From contig JANXSV010000376.1 of assembly GCA_025356505.1 (NCBI GenBank), forward strand, positions 1 through 7,494: DNA of 7,494 nucleotides, read 5' to 3'. Under the pieces are notes generated by a model. The model worked only from the letters and a program-made list of their open reading frames with translations, was not told where the DNA came from and made no database searches. This document shows, in pieces, positions 1 through 7,327 of the stretch (the first letter of the stretch is position 1; every line of letters starts with the position of its first letter). The translations under genes were made by a program, and so were the position numbers. This stretch comes from Methylovirgula sp. Lineage in GTDB: Bacteria > Pseudomonadota > Alphaproteobacteria > Rhizobiales > Beijerinckiaceae.

Positions 1-1694
1 AGAATTTCCTTCACCGCCTTACGGGCGAGGTTGGAGATTTCACGCTCAAGATTACGCACGCCCGCTTCACGGGTGTAGCGGCGGATGACTTCCATCAGCG
101 CGGCATCATCTATTGACCATTCCTTGGCGATGAGGCCATGCTTGACGATAGCAGCCGGGATCAGATGCTTTTTGGCGATCTCAAGCTTCTCATCTTCGGT
201 ATAGCCAGCCAAACGGATGATTTCCATACGGTCCATCAACGGGCCGGGGATGTTCAGCGTGTTGGCTGTCGTCACGAACATCACGCCCGAGAGGTCATAA
301 TCAACCTCGAGGTAGTGATCATTGAAGCTGCCGTTCTGTTCCGGATCGAGCACCTCAAGCAGCGCCGAAGACGGATCACCACGGAAATCCTGGCCCATCT
401 TGTCGATTTCATCGAGCAGAAACAGCGGGTTGGCGGTTTTTGCCTTCTTCATCGATTGGATCACCTTGCCCGGCATGGAACCGATATAGGTGCGGCGATG
501 GCCACGAATTTCGGCTTCGTCACGGACACCGCCCAGCGACATGCGCACGAATTCACGACCGGTTGCCTTGGCAATCGACTTGCCAAGCGAGGTCTTGCCG
601 ACGCCTGGAGGGCCGACGAGGCACAGGATCGGGCCGGTGAGCTTGTTGGCGCGCTGCTGTACCGCCAGATATTCGACGATGCGCTCCTTGACCTTCTCAA
701 GGCCGTAATGGTCCGAGTCCAGCATCGCCTGAGCGGCGGGCAGATCCTTTTTGATTTTGGAACGCTTGCCCCATGGCAGCGACAATAACCAATCGAGATA
801 ATTGCGTACGACGGTGGCCTCGGCGGACATTGGCGACATGGCGCGCAGCTTTTTCAATTCGGCTGTGGCCTTGTCACGGGCCTCTTTCGAAAGCTTGGTA
901 TCCTTGATACGGGCTTCCAGCTCGGCCATATCGTCTTTGCCGTCCTCGCCGTCACCCAGCTCTTTCTGGATCGCCTTCATCTGCTCGTTGAGATAATATT
1001 CGCGCTGGGTCTTTTCCATTTGCCGCTTGACGCGGGTACGGATGCGCTTCTCGACCTGCAACACCGAAATCTCGCCTTCCATCAGCGCCAGGCACTTTTC
1101 AAGGCGCTTGGTGACCGATGTCATTTCGAGAATTTCCTGCTTGTCCGACAGCTTGACGGCCAGGTGAGACGCAACTGTATCCGCCAGTTTACCGGGTTCG
1201 GTGATCTGAGCGATGGTGGTCACGACTTCAGGCGAAATCTTCTTGTTCAGCTTGACATAGCCTTCGAATTCCGACGCGACAGAGCGCGCCAGCGCCTGTA
1301 CTTCGGCATTGTCGAGGTCAGTTTCCGGCAGAGCTTCCGCATCAGCCTCGTAATATTCCTCGGTGCGGGTGTAGCGGTGCACGGTCGCGCGCGACGCCCC
1401 CTCGACCAGTACCTTTACGGTGCCGTCCGGCAGCTTGAGCAACTGCAAAACATTTGCCAGGGTGCCAATGGTGTGAATGGAATCTGTTTCAGGATCATCA
1501 TCCGTGGCATTTTTCTGGGTGGCGAGAAGGATCATGTGATCGTTCTTCATCACCTCTTCCAAAGCCCGGATCGACTTTTCACGACCCACAAACAACGGCA
1601 CGATCATATCTGGGAACACCACGATATCGCGCAGCGGCAATACGGGGAAAGATTCGATCACGCCGGGTTTGGCAACGGCTTTCTTGACTGTCAT
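1..1694 (-). CDS. lon: ATP-dependent protease Lon (LonA), 3' part missing
   Basis: Lon is a cytoplasmic homo-oligomeric AAA+ serine protease that unfolds and degrades misfolded and short-lived regulatory proteins. About 564 codons are present of a family length near 800. The reading frame stays open to the left edge, so the Ser-Lys proteolytic domain lies outside the window and its active site cannot be checked. Visible are the N-terminal substrate-binding domain (from about residue 15, beginning [13 protein letters not shown]), a helical linker, and the AAA+ module with Walker A GPPGVGKT at 361-368, pore-loop region YIGSMPGK, and Walker B LLDEID with D428-E429. The ATG at 1692-1694 follows an AGGA Shine-Dalgarno match about 8 nt upstream. 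The gene lies downstream of clpX on the same strand but has its own heat-shock-like promoter about 240 nt upstream. Family assignment is secure from sequence similarity as read by eye. Confidence 0.97.
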   Translation of the reverse strand, partial: MTVKKAVAKPGVIESFPVLPLRDIVVFPDMIVPLFVGREKSIRALEEVMKNDHMILLATQKNATDDDPETDSIHTIGTLANVLQLLKLPDGTVKVLVEGASRATVHRYTRTEEYYEADAEALPETDLDNAEVQALARSVASEFEGYVKLNKKISPEVVTTIAQITEPGKLADTVASHLAVKLSDKQEILEMTSVTKRLEKCLALMEGEISVLQVEKRIRTRVKRQMEKTQREYYLNEQMKAIQKELGDGEDGKDDMAELEARIKDTKLSKEARDKATAELKKLRAMSPMSAEATVVRNYLDWLLSLPWGKRSKIKKDLPAAQAMLDSDHYGLEKVKERIVEYLAVQQRANKLTGPILCLVGPPGVGKTSLGKSIAKATGREFVRMSLGGVRDEAEIRGHRRTYIGSMPGKVIQSMKKAKTANPLFLLDEIDKMGQDFRGDPSSALLEVLDPEQNGSFNDHYLEVDYDLSGVMFVTTANTLNIPGPLMDRMEIIRLAGYTEDEKLEIAKKHLIPAAIVKHGLIAKEWSIDDAALMEVIRRYTREAGVRNLEREISNLARKAVKEI

Positions 1695-1900
1695 TGTATT
1701 ATCCTGTTCGCGTTGACATCTCGTAGCAGCGCTTATGATGAAAGCCGCCGATGGAGATCAAACTAACGGGAAACCCCGCCAGCCTGCGCCGTAGAGCCCT
1801 TAAAGGCGCCCCCGACCCTCGAAAAAGCAGATTACGCAACCCGGTTGCACACACTTTGGTCGGCTTGCCGGTGTGTATTTTTACCGGCATAAAGTGGTCA
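1695..1900 (-). other. Leader region of lon
   Basis: No convincing gene is seen here. If transcription starts near 1928 this is the 5' leader of lon. It holds a 7-bp hairpin TGCCGGT/ACCGGCA (1866-1872 with 1883-1889), a competing 6-bp pairing ACACAC/GTGTGT (1849-1854 with 1871-1876) that shares bases 1871-1872 with it, and a near-perfect 13-nt palindrome of GCAACC and GGTTGC (1836-1848). A 63-codon open frame (1699-1890) ends 4 nt before the lon ATG; its start has no Shine-Dalgarno sequence and its product resembles nothing I know. Confidence 0.45.
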
Positions 1901-1939
1901 CATTTGAATTGAGAAATATACTCTCTTAAAATTCAAATG
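1901..1939. repeat. Long inverted repeat over the lon -10 box and start site
   Basis: Perfect 10-bp arms CATTTGAATT (1901-1910) and AATTCAAATG (1930-1939) are separated by 19 nt, with an inner GAGA/TCTC pairing (1911-1914 with 1922-1925). One arm overlaps the -10 element and the predicted transcription start; the other falls about 20-29 nt inside the transcript. The arms are AT-rich and no U-run follows on either strand, so it does not look like an intrinsic terminator. The centre-to-centre distance of 29 bp suits a repressor operator; this role is inferred. Confidence 0.5.
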
Positions 1940-1963
1940 GAGCCTTGTTAACGGATTTTCAAG
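1935..1963 (-). promoter_or_regulatory. Heat-shock (RpoH/sigma-32) promoter of lon
   Basis: On the minus strand the -35 element CTTGAAA (1957-1963) is followed after 14 nt by the -10 element CTCCATTT (1935-1942). The known sigma-32 consensus is CTTGAAA, a spacer of roughly 11-16 nt, then CCCCATNT. The -35 is a full match and the -10 differs at one position. Transcription would start near 1928, giving lon a leader of about 230 nt. Heat-shock control of lon is established in other proteobacteria; the assignment here is inferred from the motif. Confidence 0.75.
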
Positions 1964-1976
1964 GTGCAAATCCGTT
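1950..1976. repeat. Inverted repeat around the lon -35 box
   Basis: Perfect 9-bp arms AACGGATTT (1950-1958) and AAATCCGTT (1968-1976) are separated by 9 nt. The -35 box CTTGAAA at 1957-1963 overlaps one arm and fills most of the spacer. It could be a protein-binding operator. It lies upstream of the predicted lon start, so it could act as RNA only in clpX read-through transcripts. Confidence 0.5.
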
Positions 1977-1981
1977 GGTGC

Positions 1982-2011
1982 GGGGCGCGATACTTAATTA
2001 TTACGCGCCCC
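1982..2011 (-). terminator. GC-rich hairpin just after clpX
   Basis: A perfect 8-bp stem GGGGCGCG/CGCGCCCC (1982-1989 with 2004-2011) encloses an AT-rich 14-nt loop and starts 7 nt after the clpX stop codon. This is where a transcript end is expected, but the stem is not followed by a run of U on the minus strand. It could be a weak or Rho-assisted terminator, or a 3'-end stabilising hairpin that allows some read-through into lon. Confidence 0.45.
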
Positions 2012-2018
2012 TTTACAT

Positions 2019-3284
2019 TCAGGCACTTGCGCCAGCGGCACGGTCTCTATCGTCATAAATATACAGCGGCCGGGCTTTACCCTCGACAACTTCGGCGCCG
2101 ATAACAACTTGGGACACGCCTTCAAGGCCTGGCAGATCATACATGGTGTCGAGCAGCACAGCCTCCATGATCGAGCGCAGGCCACGCGCGCCTGTGCGCC
2201 GCTCAATGGCTTTTTTGGCGACAACATCAAGCGCCTCATCCTGGAAGGTGAGTTCGGTATCTTCCATTTCGAACAAGCGCTGATACTGCTTGACCAGAGC
2301 GTTTTTAGGCTCGGTAAGGATTTTTTTCAGGGCGCTCTCATCAAGATCTTCGAGCGTCGCGATGACCGGCAGACGTCCGACGAATTCCGGAATAAGGCCG
2401 AATTTGAGCAGGTCTTCCGGCTCGGTCTGGCGCAACATTTCACCGGCGCGCCGATCATCCGGAGCCTGAACTTTGGCAGCAAAACCAATGGACGTGCCCT
2501 TGCCGCGCTGAGAAATGATCTTTTCGAGCCCGGCAAATGCGCCGCCGCAGATGAAAAGAATGTTGGTGGTGTCCACCTGCAAAAATTCCTGCTGCGGGTG
2601 CTTGCGGCCGCCTTGCGGCGGCACGGAGGCAACGGTGCCTTCCATGATCTTGAGCAAGGCCTGCTGCACACCTTCGCCGGAAACGTCGCGGGTGATGGAC
2701 GGATTATCTGATTTGCGGCTGATCTTGTCGATTTCGTCGATGTAAACAATGCCGCGCTGCGCCCGCTCGACATTATAATCCGAGGCCTGCAACAATTTGA
2801 GGATGATGTTTTCAACGTCCTCACCGACATAGCCGGCTTCGGTCAAAGTGGTGGCGTCGGCCATGGTGAAGGGCACATCAAGAATGCGCGCCAAGGTTTG
2901 CGCCAGCAAGGTTTTGCCGGAGCCTGTCGGGCCGATGAGCAGAATATTGGACTTGTTGAGCTCAATATCGCTGTTTTTTGTGGCGTGGTTCAGCCGCTTA
3001 TAATGGTTATGCACGGCAACGGCGAGCACACGCTTGGCCTGAGGCTGACCGATGACATAATCATCGAGCACCTTGCAGATTTCCTTCGGGGTCGGGATGC
3101 CATCCTTGGACTTGACCAGCGAAGTTTTGTTTTCCTCACGGATAATATCCATGCACAGTTCGACACATTCATCACAAATGAATACTGTCGGTCCGGCAAT
3201 AAGCTTACGCACTTCATGCTGGCTCTTGCCGCAGAATGAGCAGTACAGCGTGTTTTTGGAGTCTGTAGCGCCAACCTTGCTCAT
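2019..3284 (-). CDS. clpX: ATP-dependent Clp protease ATP-binding subunit ClpX
   Basis: ClpX is a hexameric AAA+ unfoldase. It recognises tagged or native substrates, unfolds them using ATP and threads them into ClpP in the cytoplasm. The complete protein has 421 residues, the usual size. The N-terminal zinc-binding domain has Cys15, Cys18, Cys37 and Cys40. Walker A is GPTGSGKT at 118-125, pore-1 loop GYVG at 151-154, Walker B IVYIDE at 179-184, the RKH pore loop at 227-229, and the IGF loop that docks on ClpP at 266-268. The arginine-finger region (EFVGRLP) and sensor-2 region (GARGLRS) follow. The ATG is preceded by AGGAG at 3291-3295, 6 nt upstream. It lies 136 nt downstream of clpP on the same strand, the classic pairing. 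All key motifs are intact. Confidence 0.98.
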   Translation of the reverse strand: MSKVGATDSKNTLYCSFCGKSQHEVRKLIAGPTVFICDECVELCMDIIREENKTSLVKSKDGIPTPKEICKVLDDYVIGQPQAKRVLAVAVHNHYKRLNHATKNSDIELNKSNILLIGPTGSGKTLLAQTLARILDVPFTMADATTLTEAGYVGEDVENIILKLLQASDYNVERAQRGIVYIDEIDKISRKSDNPSITRDVSGEGVQQALLKIMEGTVASVPPQGGRKHPQQEFLQVDTTNILFICGGAFAGLEKIISQRGKGTSIGFAAKVQAPDDRRAGEMLRQTEPEDLLKFGLIPEFVGRLPVIATLEDLDESALKKILTEPKNALVKQYQRLFEMEDTELTFQDEALDVVAKKAIERRTGARGLRSIMEAVLLDTMYDLPGLEGVSQVVIGAEVVEGKARPLYIYDDRDRAAGASA

Positions 3285-3420
3285 TTTAATCTCCTACTGG
3301 GTCAACAAATCGGGTACGAGACGCGCCCGATTGCGACAACATGGTTAATATAGTCTGCATATTCCTAACAAAACGTAGCAGCAGACCATTTTGTGAAGGC
3401 CCTGTATTCAAGGCCTGACT
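3285..3420 (-). promoter_or_regulatory. clpP-clpX gap with possible clpX promoter
   Basis: The 136-nt gap holds a possible -10 box TATATT (minus strand, 3347-3352), but the -35 position (around 3369-3375, GTTTTG-like) is poor. Next to clpP there is a weak 5-bp hairpin AGGCC/GGCCT (3397-3401 with 3412-3416) with no U-run. Nearer clpX is a 7-bp inverted repeat AATCGGG/CCCGATT (3308-3314 with 3326-3332) in the probable clpX leader. clpX may be co-transcribed with clpP, have its own promoter, or both. Confidence 0.3.
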
Positions 3421-4053
3421 TTACTTTACCTCTGGCACATCGTCCGCGCGTTTTGTGACGACCTGATCGATAATCCCGAACGCCTTGGATTCGTCCGCAG
3501 ACATGAAATGATCGCGGTCTAATGTGCGCTCAATTGTGTCGTAATCACGACCCGTGTGCTTGACGTAGATTTCGTTCAACCGGCGCTTGACCTTGATGAT
3601 GTCCTCGGCATGGCGTTCGATATCCGAAACCTTGCCCTGAAAGCCGCCGGACGGCTGATGCAACATAACGCGCGCATTTGGCAAGGCAAAGCGCATGCCA
3701 GCCTCACCCGCTGTGAGCAATAACGAACCCATTGAGCAGGCCTGACCCATGCAGAGGGTTGAGACCTTGGGGCGGATGAACTGCATTGTGTCATAAATCG
3801 ACATGCCCGCGGTGACGACGCCGCCTGGCGAATTCACATACATTGCGATTTCTTTTTTCGGGTTTTCCGATTCAAGAAACAGCAATTGCGCGACGATGAC
3901 CGTGGCCATCTGATCTTCAACCGGGCCGGAAACGAAAATGATGCGTTCACGCAGCAGGCGGGAATAAATGTCGAAAGAGCGCTCGCCGCGGCTCGATTGT
4001 TCCACAACCATCGGGACGAGATAGTTGTTGTAGGTATCTATGGGGTCGCGCAT
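3421..4053 (-). CDS. clpP: ATP-dependent Clp protease proteolytic subunit ClpP
   Basis: ClpP is the serine peptidase that forms a double-heptamer chamber and degrades proteins delivered by ClpX, and by ClpA where present. With the start chosen here it has 210 residues beginning [10 protein letters not shown]. The catalytic triad is Ser107 (in GQACSMGS), His132 (in MLHQPSGG) and Asp181 (in DRDHFM). The oxyanion-hole motif SPGG is present at 75-78. The open frame extends upstream to a GTG at 4065, but ATG 4053 is preferred: GGTGAG lies 7 nt upstream of it, the GTG has no Shine-Dalgarno match, and rhizobial relatives begin MRDPI. Position 106, next to the nucleophile, is Cys where E. coli has Ala. 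No extended propeptide is evident. It is followed by clpX. Confidence 0.97.
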   Translation of the reverse strand: MRDPIDTYNNYLVPMVVEQSSRGERSFDIYSRLLRERIIFVSGPVEDQMATVIVAQLLFLESENPKKEIAMYVNSPGGVVTAGMSIYDTMQFIRPKVSTLCMGQACSMGSLLLTAGEAGMRFALPNARVMLHQPSGGFQGKVSDIERHAEDIIKVKRRLNEIYVKHTGRDYDTIERTLDRDHFMSADESKAFGIIDQVVTKRADDVPEVK

Positions 4054-4060
4054 TGGAAAT

Positions 4061-4066
4061 CTCACC
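4061..4066 (-). promoter_or_regulatory. Ribosome binding site deciding the clpP start
   Basis: GGTGAG on the minus strand lies 7 nt before ATG 4053. It overlaps the alternative GTG start codon (4063-4065), which itself has only AT-rich sequence before it, so initiation at the ATG is favoured. Confidence 0.6.
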
Positions 4067-4103
4067 AGTAATAAAGAAGCGGGGAATCATTGCCTGTATC
4101 CAT

Positions 4104-4132
4104 ACATAGGCACGGGTTATCAAATCGGAAAG
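4104..4132 (-). promoter_or_regulatory. Candidate clpP promoter
   Basis: On the minus strand CTTT (4129-4132) is followed after 18 nt by CCTATGT (4104-4110), loosely resembling alphaproteobacterial RpoH promoters (CTTG, about 17-18 nt, CCTAT or CCATAT). Transcription would start about 45 nt before clpP. The -35 is weak, and an alternative sigma-70 reading (TTGATA, 17 nt, GATACA) overlaps it, so the sigma factor is uncertain. Heat induction of clpP is common but not shown here. Confidence 0.3.
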
Positions 4133-4235
4133 AGGGATATGGCGTTTTTGGGCCGCAGCCTGCCACAAGCCACGTTCTCCACAGCGATACTCGCTTATGC
4201 ACAGGTTTGGCGCGTGAAGCGCTGCTGACAAATAC

Positions 4236-4264
4236 GCAAAACGGCCGGAACGGGTCCGGCCATT
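4236..4264 (-). terminator. Intrinsic terminator of tig
   Basis: On the minus strand a perfect 7-bp GC-rich stem GGCCGGA/TCCGGCC (4243-4249 with 4255-4261) with a 5-nt loop is followed by GTTTTGCGTATTTG, a U-rich tail. It starts about 40 nt after the tig stop. It would separate tig from clpP, so clpP should need its own promoter. Confidence 0.75.
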
Positions 4265-4300
4265 GCATAAAAGGTGAGACAAAAACTACTCGGCCAAAGA

Positions 4301-5707
4301 TTACTCGGCTTTTTCGGCTTTCTTCTTCTTTGCCTTTGGCGCAGGCTTTTCTTCAGCGACCTCTTCATCCTGCTTGAACAGGTCTTCGCGCGTGACCTTT
4401 ACATCGGTGACCTTTGCGAGGCTGATGATGTGGTCGACGACCTTTTCTTCAAAGACCGGAGCGCGAATTTCTGCCAAGCGGTCCGGGTTCTTGCGATAAA
4501 ACTCCCAGACTTCCTTTTCCTGACCGGGGAACTGGCGGGCGCGCGTGACAAGAGCCTGTGTAACTTCGTCATCGGTCACCTTGATAGCGGCCTTGTCGCC
4601 AACTTCAGCCAGAAGCAAGCCCAGACGTACCCGGCGTTCCGCAATAGCGCGGTATTCCTTGCGGGCTTCCTCTTCGGTTGTGTCTTCATCGGCGAAGGAG
4701 CGACCGGAATTTTTCTGCTCGGTTTCCACCTGACGCCAGATATTCGCGAACTCCTGCTCGACGAGACCATCTGGCAATTCAAAGGAATAGCGCTTGTCGA
4801 GTTCGTCCAGCAGGGCGCGCTTGAGTTTTTCGCGCGCGGTTCCGGTGAACTGGCCGTCCATATTGGCCTTTACGGCTTCTCTCATCTTGGCGATATCTTC
4901 AAAGCCGTAGGCCTTGGCAAAATCGTCATCCATCTTCAATTCGCCAGCTTCGGAAATGGTTTTTGCGGTGACGTCAAACTCCGCAGCCTGTCCGGCGAGG
5001 CGGGCTTCGAGATAATTTTCTGGAAACTTGACCGAAACCTTGCGCTTTTCACCTGCCTTGACGCCAACAAGCTGCTCTTCGAAGCCGGGAATGAAGGTGT
5101 TCGAACCAATAACCACGTCAATGTCGGTGCCGGTGCCGCCTTCAAAGGCTTCGCCATTCATCGTTCCGATGAAGTCGACGGAAACCCGATCGCCTTTGGC
5201 GGCTTTGTGAGTCTTTTTCTCGATCAGAGTGTAGGTGCGGTTCTGGTCGCCCATGCGGGCCAGCGTCTCGTTGATATCATCTTCGCCGACTTCGGCAACC
5301 TGACGGCTGAGCACGATGTCATCAAATGCACCGACTTCAAACTTCGGCAAACCTTCGAAAGCTACGGCATAGGCAAGATCACCCTCACCGGCGATCACCT
5401 TTTCCACTTCCGACTGATCTTCGGGGAAAGTTACCTTTGGCTCCAGCGCGAGACGCAAGCCATGTTCGGCGACGATTTTGCTATTGGCTTCGTTGACAGC
5501 GTTCTGCACGACTTCGGCCATGACGGAGCGACCATAAACGCGCTTCATGTGGCTGGTCGGAACTTTGCCGGGACGAAAGCCGTTGATTTTGACTTTGCCC
5601 TTGAGGTCGTTGAGTTCAGCCTCAAGCTTGGCCGAAAGTTCGGCCATGGGAAGCACCACTTTAAATTCGTGCTTCAAGCCCTGATGGAGAGTTTCGGTCA
5701 CTTGCAT
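4301..5707 (-). CDS. tig: Trigger factor, ribosome-associated chaperone and peptidyl-prolyl isomerase
   Basis: Trigger factor binds at the ribosome exit tunnel (protein L23), shields nascent chains and can isomerise prolyl bonds. The protein has 468 residues from the chosen ATG. The N-terminal ribosome-binding domain begins MQVTETLHQGLK and carries the signature GFRPGKVP at 43-50. The FKBP-type isomerase domain spans about 170-250, with GDRVSVDFIGT and the conserved FIPGFEEQLVG. The helical chaperone domain (SurA-like arms) fills about 255-440, and the tail is rich in Lys, Glu and Ala. The frame extends 6 codons upstream to a TTG at 5725, but that TTG lies just before the AAGG Shine-Dalgarno (5717-5720), and the family begins MQVTET, so ATG 5707 is preferred. 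It lies 75 nt after tRNA-Leu with no clear promoter between, so it may be partly co-transcribed with the tRNA. Confidence 0.97.
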   Translation of the reverse strand: MQVTETLHQGLKHEFKVVLPMAELSAKLEAELNDLKGKVKINGFRPGKVPTSHMKRVYGRSVMAEVVQNAVNEANSKIVAEHGLRLALEPKVTFPEDQSEVEKVIAGEGDLAYAVAFEGLPKFEVGAFDDIVLSRQVAEVGEDDINETLARMGDQNRTYTLIEKKTHKAAKGDRVSVDFIGTMNGEAFEGGTGTDIDVVIGSNTFIPGFEEQLVGVKAGEKRKVSVKFPENYLEARLAGQAAEFDVTAKTISEAGELKMDDDFAKAYGFEDIAKMREAVKANMDGQFTGTAREKLKRALLDELDKRYSFELPDGLVEQEFANIWRQVETEQKNSGRSFADEDTTEEEARKEYRAIAERRVRLGLLLAEVGDKAAIKVTDDEVTQALVTRARQFPGQEKEVWEFYRKNPDRLAEIRAPVFEEKVVDHIISLAKVTDVKVTREDLFKQDEEVAEEKPAPKAKKKKAEKAE

Positions 5708-5782
5708 ATCGGATCGCCTTTTCAAAACATTTGCCCGCCAGTTTCAGGCTTTGCCCGGACTGTCGTAAAAAAGATTTATGTT

Positions 5783-5867
5783 TGGTGCGGGCGGAGGGAG
5801 TCGAACCCCCACGGATTGCTCCGCTGGAACCTAAATCCAGTGCGTCTACCAGTTCCGCCACGCCCGC
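5783..5867 (-). tRNA. tRNA-Leu (anticodon UAG)
   Basis: An 85-nt class II tRNA with encoded 3' CCA (5783-5785). The acceptor stem GCGGGCG pairs with CGCCCGC, the discriminator is A, and the D arm is GGCGGAACTGGTAGACGC. The anticodon stem CTGGA/TCCAG closes the loop TTTAGGT, with anticodon TAG at 5831-5833. A leucine-type variable arm follows, then the T arm GGGGGTTCGACTCCC. It reads CUA and probably other CUN codons. A run of six T on the minus strand (5767-5772) lies 10 nt downstream and may help termination, though no extra hairpin precedes it. Confidence 0.97.
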
Positions 5868-6085
5868 ATTTTGCCAATACATAACCAGACGCGCCAGGGA
5901 ACCTGTGCATCGGGTGCGGTTCTATAGCAACGGTTGAAACAATATGCAGCAAAAAAGTTTCACACGCGGAGAGCCAGAGGTGCAACAGCTCTGGACAGGA
6001 CAGGACGTGGTGATATGGCGTACAATCTTCTCGACAAACCACTGCCCGGTTGCCAGACGATATTTGATTTAAGGATAAAGCTGCC
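5868..6085. other. Divergent intergenic region between tRNA-Leu and the oxidase-like gene
   Basis: No gene is seen. For the tRNA (minus strand) a TATAGA -10 candidate lies at 5921-5926, about 50 nt upstream, followed by a GC-rich discriminator, but no good -35 is found. A 6-bp inverted repeat CCAGAG/CTCTGG (5974-5979 with 5989-5994) sits mid-region, followed by a short GGACA direct repeat around 5993-6006. For the plus-strand gene a TACAAT hexamer near 6020-6025 is a possible -10, again without a convincing -35. The Shine-Dalgarno AAGGA is at 6071-6075. Confidence 0.35.
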
Positions 6086-7327
6086 GTGACTATAAGCCGA
6101 CGCGATTTTACCGCAGGTGTCGCAACCCTTTCGGGCCAGAGCCTTTTAAAGCCGGGCATTGCGGGCGCGCAAGGGGCCGCGCCTGCTGCTAATGCGCCAG
6201 ACGCGCCGCGCAAAATATCGCTGACCGCGAAGACCGGCGCGCATATGCAATTGATGAGCAACCATCTCCGGCTTGGTTACACATTCGAAACCGACGCACC
6301 TCTGCGGGTGAAACCAAATGAAAAAGTCATCCTCAAACTCACCAACCTCGTAGACGAGGCCATTGGCTTGCAGATTCGCGGCTTGCGCCTGCCGCCCGTC
6401 GCAGCACTTGAAAGCATCGGCAAGGGCGCAACGGTAGAAGTGCCGCTGCAACTGCCTGAAAGCGGCAGTTTTCTAGTGCAAGCCACCAATATAGAGCAGA
6501 TCGCCCGCGGGTTGAGCACGTTGCTGGTGGTTGAAGAAGCTGCGCCGCCATTCGTACACCTCGAATTGCCGTTTCTAGTGCAGGATAATGAGCACCTGAC
6601 GCCGCCGATTTTGAGTTTGAACGGGATTGCCCGCGCAACCTCGAAAGCCATAACTGTCACTCAAGTCCAGCCGAACACCCGCGTAAGGCTGCGGATCGCC
6701 AATGCCACAGCGTCGCGCGGGTTTTTGATGAAATTCACCGACATGATCGGATCCATCGTGGCAATTGATTCGACGCCGAGCGAAATATTCCGTCCGCGGC
6801 AAGATGCGTTCCCTTTCGGCCCGGGCGCTAGATATGATGTCATCTTTGATGTGCCCGCCGGAACGCAGCCGCTCATCAGCGTCGATAACGGCAAATTTCA
6901 GCAGGAATTGATGCGCTTTGTGGCGCAAGGCGAGCCCCTGCCCGCGCTGCCACCCATTGTGGCGCTGCCGCCACATCCAAGCTTGCCACCTGAAATCGAG
7001 CTGGCCAAGGCGCAGCGGTTTGAATGTGTGTTCGGGGCGGCAACGACACAAAATAATTTCAACGTAAAACGCGATGTGCCGACCAGCCTGACACTGATCA
7101 ACAAATCCGGCGCGGTGCTGTCTGTTTATCTTGGCGGGCAAGTTGCGCGCGTGCTGCATCCAGCTGATGACGGCTGGGAACCCTACTGGCGGGACAGCCT
7201 GATTATGGCGATCGGGCAGACTGTTCATGTGGCGCTGAAGCCGCAGGTCGCAGGGCGGTTTTTTATTGACGCTATCAAGCTGGACAGCTTTGCCCCGCCA
7301 GAACGCATCGGCTTGACTGTTGCCTAA
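6086..7327 (+). CDS. Tat-exported multicopper-oxidase-fold protein lacking all copper ligands
   Basis: The 413-residue protein starts at GTG with AAGGA 10 nt upstream. The N-terminus has a twin-arginine signal (SRRDFTAG at 4-11, then a hydrophobic, Ala-rich stretch to about 30), so it should be folded in the cytoplasm and exported to the periplasm. The body follows a three-cupredoxin multicopper oxidase: GLRLP at 99-103, EQIARGL at 137-143, a Pro-rich linker at 284-303, QRFECVFG at 310-317 and GWEPYWRD at 363-370 all match bacterial laccase-like relatives. The copper motifs do not: HWHG is QIRG (96-99), HPH is QAT (132-134), HxxHLHGH reads LSVYLGGQ (345-352), and HCHxxxH with its axial Met reads DAI, Ser401 and Glu406. 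It should bind no copper and not act as an oxidase. E. coli FtsP (SufI), a Tat-exported, copper-free member of the fold linked to the division septum, is the closest functional model I know; that role is inference. Confidence 0.88.
   Translation: MTISRRDFTAGVATLSGQSLLKPGIAGAQGAAPAANAPDAPRKISLTAKTGAHMQLMSNHLRLGYTFETDAPLRVKPNEKVILKLTNLVDEAIGLQIRGLRLPPVAALESIGKGATVEVPLQLPESGSFLVQATNIEQIARGLSTLLVVEEAAPPFVHLELPFLVQDNEHLTPPILSLNGIARATSKAITVTQVQPNTRVRLRIANATASRGFLMKFTDMIGSIVAIDSTPSEIFRPRQDAFPFGPGARYDVIFDVPAGTQPLISVDNGKFQQELMRFVAQGEPLPALPPIVALPPHPSLPPEIELAKAQRFECVFGAATTQNNFNVKRDVPTSLTLINKSGAVLSVYLGGQVARVLHPADDGWEPYWRDSLIMAIGQTVHVALKPQVAGRFFIDAIKLDSFAPPERIGLTVA

Noticed and set aside
138..1766. Plus-strand frames of 216 and 248 codons opposite lon
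   Set aside because: lon is continuous and recognisable along the whole stretch; these frames resemble no known protein and have no ribosome binding sites that I can see.
2109..2711. A 200-codon plus-strand frame opposite clpX
   Set aside because: It is fully inside clpX, whose motifs are all intact; it is a shadow frame.
3395..3413. CTTGAAT on the minus strand before clpX as a heat-shock -35 box
   Set aside because: No CCCCATNT-like -10 element lies at a suitable distance, and the motif sits within the weak hairpin after clpP.
4136..4168. A second heat-shock-like promoter before clpP (CTTGTGG with CGCCATAT on the minus strand)
   Set aside because: Both boxes look fair, but the 18-nt gap between them is longer than the usual 11-16 nt in this notation.
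5783..5867. The tRNA-Leu gene as an integration site for a mobile element
   Set aside because: The 3' end of the tRNA faces tig, a core gene, only 75 nt away. No integrase and no repeated copy of the tRNA end is visible in the window.
4274..5884. A 536-codon plus-strand open frame antisense to tig and the tRNA
   Set aside because: It is the mirror of the well-supported tig gene, runs through the tRNA, and has a phenylalanine- and glycine-rich composition typical of reverse-strand shadows.
5776..6261. A 161-codon minus-strand frame across the tRNA, the intergenic region and the start of the oxidase-like gene
   Set aside because: It overlaps a clear tRNA and a Tat signal sequence on the other strand and has no recognisable product.
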